DNA of 64,000 nucleotides, taken from contig DATJAP010000044.1 in the NCBI GenBank assembly GCA_035516155.1, positions 1 through 64,000 of the forward strand, read 5' to 3'. Below the pieces are notes generated by a model that was not told the origin of the DNA, did no database searches, and was given only the letters and a program-made list of their open reading frames with translations. This document shows positions 1-8,021 of the stretch, in pieces. Each line of letters opens with the position of its first letter. The stretch's first letter is position 1. The translations under genes were made by a program, and so were the position numbers. Origin of the DNA: JAJYKN01 sp035516155 (GTDB lineage Bacteria > Nitrospirota > UBA9217).

Positions 1-1
1 G

Positions 2-307
2 AGAAGCGAGAGCCCTGCTCTCGTGTCCCATTCATCGTTGTTGCATGAAAGGATCAGTCGCTTTATAAACCACCAACGATCCGAGACAAGCATCACAGGC
101 CGGGATTGGGGGGCGTACGATATCGCCATTCAGGCGTTTGAAGCTATGCAGAACACCATCGCACGTCAAAAGCTTGCTGCTTATCCACCAGACATCGTCA
201 TAGATATTGCCCGGAACGCATGCCGGTCACTGGAGTATGATCGGGCGTCCGAGATGATCGATTTAGGATATAGAAAGGCAAAAGAGTGCCTGTCTCGAGC
301 TGCCTAG
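2..307 (+). CDS. Patatin-like phospholipase, C-terminal fragment (5' end outside window)
   Basis: The frame is already open at the window edge, so only about 101 C-terminal residues are visible; a GTG at position 23 is unlikely to be the true start. The tail contains an AFEAMQNTIARQKL-like helix, a PPDIVIDI segment, and an acidic stretch followed by DRASEMIDLGYRKAKECL. This order (helix, 'PD-hydrophobic', then an acidic stretch and an 'eLIdlGY.aA' helix) is typical of the C-terminus of RssA/NTE-type patatin phospholipases. The catalytic Ser-Asp dyad would lie upstream of the window, so activity cannot be judged. Family assignment is by motif memory only. It ends at TAG and no partner gene follows. 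Confidence 0.5.
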   Translation, partial: RSESPALVSHSSLLHERISRFINHQRSETSITGRDWGAYDIAIQAFEAMQNTIARQKLAAYPPDIVIDIARNACRSLEYDRASEMIDLGYRKAKECLSRAA

Positions 308-743
308 TAAAAGCGGAACGATGGACACTAACATCGTGCTGCAGTGGACCGCCAATTTTATCCCGTTCCGTCAGCAGTGACCACGATGTCGAGTAGCCAT
401 AACGGAAGCACAGGAGCGAGCTTCTTCGCTTCAAGATCTGTCACATAGCAAATGCGCACGTTGTCCCTCAGACCTTCATGACCCTGCCGACCGGGTTCGT
501 GAAATCAGAAAAAACAATCCCATTCCTCTGACCATTAATTGGCTGCGTGGTAGAATACTTGACGAAGAAACCCAAGCTCCTTTTTGACGGTCGACGAATG
601 TGCCTTTCGTTTCCCGTGCATGATCTCTCCGTTCAACCTCTTCACTTTGTACGTTGAAAGCAAAGATTTCGAAACATCCGACCTTCTACCCATTTTTTAT
701 CCATTCGACATCCCCATTCGACAGCAATCACAAACATAATATC
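308..743. other. Intergenic gap, no gene recognised
   Basis: About 440 bases between the patatin fragment and the promoter of the small exported protein. Short overlapping frames are present on both strands but none has a ribosome-binding site or a recognisable product. A CGGAACG...CGTTCCG inverted repeat lies just after the patatin stop. No convincing terminator T-run is seen. Confidence 0.4.
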
Positions 744-772
744 TTGACAAAGCCATCGGCAAAGTTTAAATT
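744..772 (+). promoter_or_regulatory. Sigma70-type promoter
   Basis: TTGACA at 744-749, a 17-nt spacer and TAAATT at 767-772. The expected start near 779 lies just upstream of an AAAGG ribosome site and the ATG at 797. It could drive the small His/Cys protein and possibly the TonB receptor operon. Pattern match only. Confidence 0.5.
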
Positions 773-796
773 AATTCACCTAATGAAAGGGTATCC

Positions 797-1066
797 ATGC
801 GCTGGAACAAACGCATTACTGTTTTATTCATTCTGCTTTTCCTTGCTTCCACGTTCGTGGCGGTATCGCACCACCATGAAAATACGGCGGACAATCACGA
901 CTGCCCAATTTGTATTGCCATTAATCATGTCCCCGTAACCAGCCAATCGATGGTTGCTTTTGATAGTGTCCCCTGTTTCACGGAAGTAATAGTTGTCGCT
1001 CCTTTACCTCTTTTTGCCGAAAATCTCTTTTTGTATTCCCTGAACAATCGCGCCCCCCCTGTCTAA
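797..1066 (+). CDS. Small exported His/Cys-rich protein (possible metal ligand)
   Basis: 89 residues. Residues 5-24 form a hydrophobic signal peptide or anchor, followed at once by SHHHEN, then HDCPICIAINH, giving a His cluster and a CxxC with flanking His. The rest is short and hydrophobic with a proline-rich end. Similar short 'HHH...CPIC' proteins are often annotated as DUF2946-like or as hypothetical and are found beside metal or TonB transport genes; I infer periplasmic metal binding (Cu, Ni or Zn), not a proven function. AAAGG precedes the ATG, and a promoter sits at 744-772. The TonB receptor follows 375 bases downstream on the same strand. Confidence 0.6.
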   Translation: MRWNKRITVLFILLFLASTFVAVSHHHENTADNHDCPICIAINHVPVTSQSMVAFDSVPCFTEVIVVAPLPLFAENLFLYSLNNRAPPV

Positions 1067-1441
1067 ATGCCTGCAAATTTGCATCTCGCAATCAAATAGT
1101 AAGAGCGGGACTTCCCTATCTATCATCGATTAGTCGGGAAGGAAACTGCCTTCTTAATCTTTCCGCAATAGTTTACATCTTTCGGAAAAATTGCGTCCCC
1201 GCGCGATAAAGTGCTCGCTCTATCTATTTGTGCGCATAATCAACTCATCCATGTAGGACCTTCCGATAGGAGCATTTTGCCTTTATTTTTCTTTCTGCTC
1301 GTTCAGTCCGGCGTTACGAGCAGGTCTGACTACGGTTCCTTCTACTGTGGGCGGGGAGAGGTCTTACCGAGCAACTTTATAATCTTAGATAGTCTGGCGT
1401 TACAAGCTGTTCGCCACCATAGGATAGAATAGGAGAATGCA
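1067..1441. other. Leader region of the TonB receptor with two near-identical 17-mers
   Basis: No credible gene. Two direct repeats, AGTCCGGCGTTACGAGC (1305-1321) and AGTCTGGCGTTACAAGC (1391-1407), match at 15 of 17 positions with an 86-base period. The first overlaps the 3' arm of an 8-bp hairpin (1295-1302 with 1316-1323, CTGCTCGT/ACGAGCAG). This could be a pair of operator sites or a structured leader; no known riboswitch consensus was recognised. Confidence 0.4.
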
Positions 1442-3808
1442 ATGCGATCAATAAAGGCTTTAACGGGCTCCGCATTGGCGCTCGCTCTTTTCATCATAAT
1501 GGCGGCCGTGGTTTATGCCGCCCCTGGAGCTACTGACGAAATTCATGGAACGATCAAGGACGCCCTGGGAAGACCCCTGTCCGGGGCAAGCCTGGTACTG
1601 AAATCACCCGATGAAACTATCATCGACAGGACTCAAAGTGATGCCGACGGCCAATTCGTGTTTTCGAGTGTAACGCCGGGCAACTATGCGGTCATGGCGG
1701 AAAAAACCGGTTTTCAGGCAGGCACCGCCAAAGTGACGGTTGAGGCCGGAACAATAGCCACGACATCACTGACTCTGACCGCCAAGGAAGCACTTGAAGT
1801 GTCACTCGTGGCAGAGCGCTTGAACCAGGCTCGAAACAGTCTGTCACCAAAAACGGGAGGCAGTGAATATAATTTTAATCAGAATGATATTGCCGTCTTA
1901 CCTCAGGGGGAGAATACGTCCTTCAACCAGGTGTTGCTCCAGGCGCCCGGCGTGGCCAATGACTCGTTCGGCCAGCTGCATGTGCGGGGTGACCACGCTA
2001 ATCTCCAGTACCGCCTTAATGGTGTTATCCTGCCCGAGGGGATTACCGGATTCGGCCAGGCGCTAGATCCCCGGTTTGTCGACCGGATGGACCTTCTGAC
2101 CGGTGCGCTGCCGGCCCAATACGGCCTCCGCACGGCGGGAGTAATCGAAATAGATACCAAAGCCACCTACGAGACAGCAGGGCGTATCGATCTCTACGGA
2201 GGAAGCAACAACACTGTGCAACCGAGCTTCGAGTTCGGAAGTTCGAAGGGGAATCTGACCTACTATCTGACCGGTTCCTACCTGCAAAACGACTTGGGCA
2301 TTGAAAACCCCACCTCCAGCTTCAACGCGATCCATGACAAGACGGAACAATACAAGGGCTTCGGGTATTTATCATACCTCGTCAATCCCACGACGCGGTT
2401 AAGTCTTATGTTCGGCAGCTACGATGGTTACTTTCAAATTCCCAATAATCCAGGACAACCTGTCACCAACCCGAGCTACCTCACCCAGCTGGGCCTTGCC
2501 GGCTACAACTCTGCCATATTGAACGAGAATCAGTACGAGAACAATCGCTATGGGGTCGTAGCATTGCAAAGTTCTATCGGATCGGACTTCGATTACCAAA
2601 TCTCCACGGTCACCCACTATACGAGCGTCCATTTCACGCCTGATCCTATCGGCGACCTGGTTTTCAACGGCATCGCCTCGGATGTTTTCCAAAGCAGTTT
2701 AAGCCAGGGCTTACAGGGTGACGGCAGTTACCGCTTAAACGTTGCTCACACGATCCGGATGGGATTTTTTACGAGCATCGAAAATACAGAAAGCAACAAC
2801 ACGTCCTTGGTTTTTCCGGTAAACGCTGCCGGTAACGCAACCGGCCCGCCGGAAACAATCACGGACAACAACCCGGTGAGCAGTAACACCCTCCTGTCAT
2901 TGTACCTGCAGGATGAGTGGAAACCGTCTGAAAAATTGACGGTAAACTATGGTCTTCGGTATGACGAGATAGATTTTTATTATGGGGAAGCCAGTCAACT
3001 GAGTCCCCGTCTGGGCCTGGTTTATAAGGCGACACCGGAGACCACGCTGCACGCCGCCTATGCCCGAGATTTCACACCGCCGCCAACCGAGCTGGTCCTG
3101 ACGAAGACACAGAGCGCGTTCGCAGGCACCTCCGGTGCGGTGCCGGGCGAAAATTCACCCGTTGTGCCGGAACGGTCCCATTATTTCGACGCCGGAGTAA
3201 CCCAGAAGATCAATCCATCGCTGACCATCGGCGTTGATGGCTACTACAAGATAATCAGGGATCTGATCGACGAGGGCCAATTCGGCCAAGCCCTGATCTT
3301 TACCCCTTTTAATTATTCACAGGGGAAAATCTACGGTGTGGAGCTGACCGGCAATTACCGCTCCGGTAATTTTGCCGCATATGCAAATTTTGCCTATACC
3401 GTCAGTCTGGCCAAGGAGGTTTCGTCGGCACAGTTTAACTTCCCTCAGGATGAGTTGAACTACATCGCCAACAACTGGATACATACGGACCATGACCAGA
3501 CCTCTACCGCCTCCGCCGGCATCTCCTATCTCTGGTTGGGAACTCAATTCAGCTCCGATGCCACCTTTGGAAGCGGCTTACGGAGCGGGTTCGCCAATAC
3601 AGATCACGTGCCGAGCAGCACCCAGGTCAATCTGGGGGCGACGCGTAAGTTTGTGTTGGGAAGCTTCGGCCCCATGGAGGCGCGTCTGAGCGTTATCAAT
3701 GTTTTTGACAAGGTTAATATAATCAGGAACGGAACCGGAATCGGCGTATTTGCGCCCCAGTACGGGCCGCGGATTGGGTACTTCGCCGGCATCAGCAAAT
3801 TATTTTAA
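1442..3808 (+). CDS. TonB-dependent outer-membrane receptor with N-terminal carboxypeptidase-regulatory-like domain
   Basis: 788 residues. Signal peptide 1-26; residues 32-112 form a CarboxypepD_reg-like beta-sandwich (GTIKDALGRPLSGASL, SDADGQFVFSSVTPGNY). The plug follows (LPQGENTSFNQVLLQAPGVA, LHVRGDHANLQYRLNGV, LLTGALPAQYGLRTAGVIEI) and then a C-terminal beta-barrel ending GYFAGISKLF with the expected terminal aromatic. Length is normal for the family. AGGAG at 1431-1435 supports the ATG. It lies immediately upstream of exbB-exbD-tonB, so its energising machinery is encoded with it. The substrate is not evident; the adjacent His-rich protein hints at a metal or metal complex, which is inference. 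Confidence 0.9.
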   Translation: MRSIKALTGSALALALFIIMAAVVYAAPGATDEIHGTIKDALGRPLSGASLVLKSPDETIIDRTQSDADGQFVFSSVTPGNYAVMAEKTGFQAGTAKVTVEAGTIATTSLTLTAKEALEVSLVAERLNQARNSLSPKTGGSEYNFNQNDIAVLPQGENTSFNQVLLQAPGVANDSFGQLHVRGDHANLQYRLNGVILPEGITGFGQALDPRFVDRMDLLTGALPAQYGLRTAGVIEIDTKATYETAGRIDLYGGSNNTVQPSFEFGSSKGNLTYYLTGSYLQNDLGIENPTSSFNAIHDKTEQYKGFGYLSYLVNPTTRLSLMFGSYDGYFQIPNNPGQPVTNPSYLTQLGLAGYNSAILNENQYENNRYGVVALQSSIGSDFDYQISTVTHYTSVHFTPDPIGDLVFNGIASDVFQSSLSQGLQGDGSYRLNVAHTIRMGFFTSIENTESNNTSLVFPVNAAGNATGPPETITDNNPVSSNTLLSLYLQDEWKPSEKLTVNYGLRYDEIDFYYGEASQLSPRLGLVYKATPETTLHAAYARDFTPPPTELVLTKTQSAFAGTSGAVPGENSPVVPERSHYFDAGVTQKINPSLTIGVDGYYKIIRDLIDEGQFGQALIFTPFNYSQGKIYGVELTGNYRSGNFAAYANFAYTVSLAKEVSSAQFNFPQDELNYIANNWIHTDHDQTSTASAGISYLWLGTQFSSDATFGSGLRSGFANTDHVPSSTQVNLGATRKFVLGSFGPMEARLSVINVFDKVNIIRNGTGIGVFAPQYGPRIGYFAGISKLF

Positions 3809-3867
3809 GGTTGACGGAGGGGAACTCGTTCCCCTCCACATCTATCTATTGGATTGAGAGGTTTACG

Positions 3868-4521
3868 ATGCAAGAACTACATATAGCTTTAGAAGCGTTG
3901 AGATTCGGCGGCGCGATGGTCTATCCGTTATTGGTGCTCGCGGTTTTGGCAGCGGTTGTCGTACTCGACAAGGCGTTCGTTTATTGGCGGTACGTGCGCC
4001 TTCCGGGATCACTGCTTGAACTTGTTGAAACCTATGATTTTTCGTGGGCCGATTTAGAGCGGCAATTGACAGAGCTAAACCAGCAAAACTATTTTCAGCG
4101 GTTTTTCCGCGTCGTCATGGACAACCGCGGGAAGCCGGTCTGGTGGGTGGAATCGCGCGCCGGCGATGAAGCCCAATTGATTGAGCAGTCATTAAGCCGG
4201 GGGCTCTGGGTGCTTGAAACCATCGTTACGGCTGCCCCTCTTTTGGGACTGCTAGGCACGATCACCGGGATGATGCATGCTTTCAACCTGATCGGCAGCA
4301 ATGGCTTGGTGGACCCAACCGGAGTGACAGGAGGGGTGGCTCAGGCACTGATCGCGACCGCGCTGGGTCTCTTCATTGCCGTCATTGCCCTGTTCGCTTT
4401 CAATTTCTTTTCGCGTCGACAGACACAAATGCTTGATGAAATGGAACGACTGGGGACGCGGCTGGTGGACAACATCCGCATGGCTGAGGTTGTTCAGGAG
4501 GACGCCCATGAAACTGCGTAA
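3868..4521 (+). CDS. exbB: ExbB/TolQ/MotA-family proton channel
   Basis: 217 residues from the ATG at 3868, preferred over an upstream frame start at 3811 because GAGAGG lies before it and the protein then begins with a normal ExbB N-terminus. Three membrane segments: residues about 14-36, about 115-140 (LETIVTAAPLLGLLGTITGMM, the conserved MotA/TolQ/ExbB segment) and about 155-185 (GVAQALIATALGLFIAVIALFAFN). It forms the inner-membrane motor stator with ExbD that uses proton-motive force to drive TonB. It overlaps exbD by 14 bases (start inside its 3' end), implying coupled translation. Confidence 0.9.
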   Translation: MQELHIALEALRFGGAMVYPLLVLAVLAAVVVLDKAFVYWRYVRLPGSLLELVETYDFSWADLERQLTELNQQNYFQRFFRVVMDNRGKPVWWVESRAGDEAQLIEQSLSRGLWVLETIVTAAPLLGLLGTITGMMHAFNLIGSNGLVDPTGVTGGVAQALIATALGLFIAVIALFAFNFFSRRQTQMLDEMERLGTRLVDNIRMAEVVQEDAHETA

Positions 4522-4909
4522 ATCCCGCCAACACCGGCGCGGCCGAATCGAAATTATCCCGATGATCGATGTGATGTTCTTTCTCCTCGTCACGTTCATG
4601 CTTGCTTCGCTCTCCATGCAGAACCTGCATTCACTGGCGGTCAATCTCCCCCAGGGGCATGCTGCTGCCATGCAGCCCAAGACCCCGGTGACGCTTACCA
4701 TCACCCGGGACAGCCGCATCCTCTTGGACGAGATCCCGGTGACTCTGGAGACGCTTGCCGCGTTCTTGAAACCGATGCTCAAGGAGGACTCGAGTGTCAT
4801 TGTGGCGGCCGACAGCGCAGTGCCTTACGGAGTAACGGTCCAGGCGATGATGCAGTGCCGTGAGGCGGGTGCCCAGCATTTTCTTATCGCGGTTAAACAT
4901 GTCAGGTGA
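4508..4909 (+). CDS. exbD: ExbD/TolR biopolymer transport protein
   Basis: 133 residues, starting at the ATG at 4508 inside the end of exbB. The N-terminal basic stretch (KLRKSRQHRRGRIEIIPMIDVMFFLLVTFMLAS) has the conserved I-P-[ML]-[IV]-D motif with the membrane Asp that carries protons, followed by one transmembrane helix and a periplasmic domain (VTLTITRDSRILLDEIPV). It pairs with ExbB as stator of the TonB motor. The stop TGA at 4907-4909 lies 10 bases before the tonB ATG. Confidence 0.9.
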   Translation: MKLRKSRQHRRGRIEIIPMIDVMFFLLVTFMLASLSMQNLHSLAVNLPQGHAAAMQPKTPVTLTITRDSRILLDEIPVTLETLAAFLKPMLKEDSSVIVAADSAVPYGVTVQAMMQCREAGAQHFLIAVKHVR

Positions 4910-4919
4910 GATTATATTA

Positions 4920-5627
4920 ATGAGAACGTCACGAAGCATAGATAGCCCTTGGCACCGCCTCCCCTGGACGCTGCCGACAGCCCTGCTGATTTGGGCCTTG
5001 GCGTTATTGGGGTTAACATATTTTATGGAAAAGCCCACTCATCAGCCGCTGGAGCCGTCTGCCATCGATGCCCAGTTGTTGATTGAGCAGTCCGTATCGC
5101 CTGCGTCTGCCGCCGTGCACCAACCCAAACCACTGCCCCAAGTCAGGCCACAGCCGGCTCCTGTGATATCTAAGGTGAGCCCCACTACCGAGCAGAAGCC
5201 ACCAGTCCAGAAGGCGGAAGAGACAACTAACGCTCCCAGTAACGCTCATGCCACGCCGAGTGAGGGACCGGTAACGGGATCGGTGAACACCTCTGCGAAC
5301 GGTCGCACCCAGGCCGGGTCATATAACGGAACGGGTTCGTCTCAGGGTGATATAAACGCAAGCAGCGGAGCCAGGGCAATTGTTCAACCAATGCCGCAAA
5401 TCCCGGATGACCTGCGGGCGGAAGTGTTCAATTTCATTGCGCTGGCGCGCTTCCATATTGCCGTCGATGGCAGCGTAAAGGTGGAACTCGCTAAGCCGAC
5501 CCCGAATCCACGTCTGAATAGGATCTTGCTAGATAGCCTCAAGAAGTGGCGGTTTATTCCGGCAATTAAGAACGGCAAGCCCGTGGACTCGACAGAAGAT
5601 ATCGTTGTCAAGATAGAGGTCAAATGA
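4920..5627 (+). CDS. tonB: TonB energy transducer
   Basis: 235 residues. The start at 4920 is chosen because AGGTGAG (4903-4909) precedes it; an in-frame ATG at 4899 lies inside exbD. A single N-terminal membrane anchor (LPTALLIWALALLGLTYFME) is followed by a proline/glutamine-rich periplasm-spanning linker. The C-terminal TonB fold reads FHIAVDGSVKVELAKPTPNPRLNRILLDSLKKWRFIPAIKNGKPVDS, with the typical 'L...l...l..WrF.Pa..nG.pv' pattern. It transmits ExbBD energy to the receptor encoded upstream. Confidence 0.88.
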   Translation: MRTSRSIDSPWHRLPWTLPTALLIWALALLGLTYFMEKPTHQPLEPSAIDAQLLIEQSVSPASAAVHQPKPLPQVRPQPAPVISKVSPTTEQKPPVQKAEETTNAPSNAHATPSEGPVTGSVNTSANGRTQAGSYNGTGSSQGDINASSGARAIVQPMPQIPDDLRAEVFNFIALARFHIAVDGSVKVELAKPTPNPRLNRILLDSLKKWRFIPAIKNGKPVDSTEDIVVKIEVK

Positions 5628-6258
5628 TTACAAAGCGAATAGAAGCCGGTAGTCACGCACTTGTCTGGCCGGATATCAATCGGCGTTCAAATCGCGTTCA
5701 ATGATACAAGTGGAATTCTTTACCCTTGTCACAAAATTGACTATGCAGACTTGTAGGTGGATCTCGCGGAGATCCTATTTTAATTTAAGAACATAATATA
5801 GGTTGTAACTTTTAATGCAGTTTTCTTGCTGTATTTGGTATGAGCTTGGCTATTCCGATCCAAGCCGACCCACTGCTCCGGTGAGATATCCAGCCACGAT
5901 TCTGATTTGATCCATAAGACCATTAGCCATTTTTCGGCAAAATTAACTCATTCGTATTGTTATTATTCCCGCCCGGATAATGACCATGATAATTAACGTC
6001 ATTTGCATATAGGGCAAGAATATTTTTATAATGGGGGGATTATAGAAAATTAAGGTTCTATAAGACCGATGAGGAAAAAACTATTACAATTCCACTACAG
6101 TCACAAAAAGAAGATTTACAGATAGTGCAGCAACTCCATGAAATGATTGATTTCTGAAGGTAACCCGAACACTTGTAATCGCCTTGAAAAGGCGCTTATA
6201 CGCGTAAAAAATTTGAGCACTGAAAAATGCTATAACTAATTGATTTAAATTGTTAATT
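5628..6258. other. AT-rich gap between the tonB operon and tRNA-Glu
   Basis: About 630 bases, visibly more AT-rich than the flanking genes, with no frame long enough or well started enough to call. It contains the probable tonB-operon terminator (5759-5786). A small hairpin CGCCTT/AAGGCG near 6180-6195 has no T-run. It borders the 3' end of tRNA-Glu, a usual integration target. Confidence 0.4.
5759..5786 (+). terminator. Rho-independent terminator of the exbB-exbD-tonB operon
   Basis: Perfect 7-bp stem GGATCTC (5759-5765) / GAGATCC (5769-5775) with a GCG loop, followed by TATTTTAATTT. Located about 130 bases after the tonB stop. Confidence 0.55.
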
Positions 6259-6336
6259 TGGCGTCCCCAGGGGGATTCGAACCCCCGTTATCGCCGTGAA
6301 AGGGCGGTGTCCTGGGCCGGGCTAGACGATGGGGAC
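6259..6336 (-). tRNA. tRNA-Glu (anticodon TTC)
   Basis: On the minus strand it begins GTCCCCATCGTCTAG and ends CCCCTGGGGACGCCA with an encoded CCA. The anticodon arm has the loop CTTTCAC, giving anticodon TTC, and the T-arm contains GTTCGAATC. The overall sequence closely follows the well-known bacterial tRNA-Glu. It lies 113 bases downstream of tRNA-Lys, same strand, behind purA. Confidence 0.95.
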
Positions 6337-6449
6337 AGCAAGGTAGTTTTTTAGTTTTGAGTTCTTTGTGTTGAGTTTTGGTTTTGAAGGCTACCTTATC
6401 TTGAGGTTAACTCATCACTCACAGCCAAAAACTCTTAACTGTTGATATT

Positions 6450-6525
6450 TGGTGAGCCGGCTGGGATTCGAACCCAGGACACCCGCCTTAAAAGGGCGGT
6501 GCTCTACCTACTGAGCTACCGGCCC
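6450..6525 (-). tRNA. tRNA-Lys (anticodon TTT)
   Basis: 76 nt including CCA, folding cleanly as 7-bp acceptor (GGGCCGG/CCGGCTC with one G-U), D-arm GCTC/GAGC, anticodon stem CCGCC/GGCGG with loop CTTTTAA, and T-arm CTGGG-TTCGAAT-CCCAG. The anticodon TTT reads lysine codons. It sits 141 bases after the purA stop on the same strand. Confidence 0.95.
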
Positions 6526-6666
6526 GCTCTCGCGGTTTTCTTCAAAGACGCGTATATTATCAAAGAAATACTCCCCTTGTCAACAAAAAACCGGCACTCC
6601 GCAGGGTAAGGGGTCATATAGCAAGGGGCATGGCCCTGCGAATCACTCTCATCCTCCAAAAATGTC

Positions 6667-7974
6667 TTAAACTTTTTTTTCAGTTTTCTGGAAAGGCTGT
6701 TGCAGGATGATCGTTTCATCGCGCCGCGCGCCGGTGGAAATGATCGCTGGTTTGACACCGCACAGTCCACACAATTTTTCTACGTAGGTCCGCGCCTTTT
6801 TCGGCAGGTCGCCGTATTTGCGGATACCGACGGTGTTCTGCTTCCATCCGGGCATGGTAATATATTGCGGCGTCCCTTTTTCGAGTACAGTGAGCTCCGA
6901 GGGCATCTCATCGTAGAGCTTGCCTTTATGTTTATATCCCACGCAGATCTTAATCTCATCGAGTGTATCGAGCACGTCGAGCTTGGTGATAGCCACGCTC
7001 GTCATGCCATTTACGCGTACAGCGTGGCGAATGATCAGAGTGTCCGCCCAACCGCACCGCCGCGGCCTGCCAGTCGTAGCCCCGTACTCTCTGCCATGAG
7101 CCCGTAGTAGCTCTCCGAGCTTGTTCTCCTGCTCAGTGGGGAACGGCCCGCTGCCCACGCGCGTTGTGTAGGCCTTAACGATACCCATAACCTCAGTTAT
7201 GGTATTCGGTCCGATACCCAGTCCAGTACACGCGCCTCCCGCCGTGGGGCTCGACGACGTGACAAAGGGATAGGTGCCATGGTCCACATCCAGATGCGTT
7301 CCTTGGGCACCCTCGGCCAGTATTTTTTTTCTGCTTCCTATGGACTCGTTAAGAAACAGCGTGGTATCGCTGATATATTTTCTGAGACGCCTTGCATAGC
7401 CAAGGTACTCCTCATAGATCTGGTCGAGATGCACCAGCGGCGCATCGTAGAACCGTTCAAGCAGGAAGTTCGCCTCGCCGGTATTGCACGCCAGCTTCTC
7501 TCGGAAGGTTTTGGCGTCTAGGAAGTCCGCCATCCTGATGCCCTTGCGGTTGATCTTGTCGGCATAGGCCGGCCCGATACCGCGCCCAGTGGTCCCGATC
7601 TTCTTGTTGCCTTTTAGCTTCTCGCTCGCCACGTCGAGGGCCTTATGGTACGGCATGATCAGATGCGCGTTTTTGCTGATAAGCAAGTTTCTTTCAAACT
7701 TGATGCCCCGTCGTACTAGAGCGTCCATTTCCTCAAGGAGCGCGGAAGGATCCACCACAACGCCATTCCCGATAATGCACTTCTTGCCCTTATGCAAGAT
7801 CCCCGAGGGAATCAGGTGCAGAATAAATTCGTCCGTCCCAACAACGACCGTGTGTCCTGCGTTGTGACCGCCCTGATACCGCGCGACCACGTCCGCCCGC
7901 TCGGTAAGAAGGTCGATAATCTTTCCCTTACCTTCATCGCCCCACTGGGCGCCAACAACCACTAATACTGGCAT
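6667..7974 (-). CDS. purA: Adenylosuccinate synthetase
   Basis: 435 residues, full length. It converts IMP, aspartate and GTP to adenylosuccinate, the first committed step to AMP. The N-terminal GTP-binding loop GAQWGDEGKGK is intact with the catalytic Asp and then GGHNAGHT; further conserved segments are GTTGRGIGPAYADK, EGAQGTHLDVDHGTYPFVTSS and TTGRPRRCGW. AAGGAG sits before the ATG. It follows serA after 47 bases on the same strand, so aminotransferase-serA-purA are probably co-transcribed, with the two tRNAs downstream. purH of the same pathway lies at 33.9 kb. Confidence 0.97.
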   Translation of the reverse strand: MPVLVVVGAQWGDEGKGKIIDLLTERADVVARYQGGHNAGHTVVVGTDEFILHLIPSGILHKGKKCIIGNGVVVDPSALLEEMDALVRRGIKFERNLLISKNAHLIMPYHKALDVASEKLKGNKKIGTTGRGIGPAYADKINRKGIRMADFLDAKTFREKLACNTGEANFLLERFYDAPLVHLDQIYEEYLGYARRLRKYISDTTLFLNESIGSRKKILAEGAQGTHLDVDHGTYPFVTSSSPTAGGACTGLGIGPNTITEVMGIVKAYTTRVGSGPFPTEQENKLGELLRAHGREYGATTGRPRRCGWADTLIIRHAVRVNGMTSVAITKLDVLDTLDEIKICVGYKHKGKLYDEMPSELTVLEKGTPQYITMPGWKQNTVGIRKYGDLPKKARTYVEKLCGLCGVKPAIISTGARRDETIILQQPFQKTEKKV

Positions 7975-8021
7975 TGATTCTCCTTCAGCAAACCTTCAGT
8001 CGGAAACCGGAACCAGGCATG

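Noticed and set aside
654..938. 94-codon plus frame overlapping the small exported protein
   Set aside because: Overlaps the better-supported frame at 797 and includes the promoter; no ribosome site.
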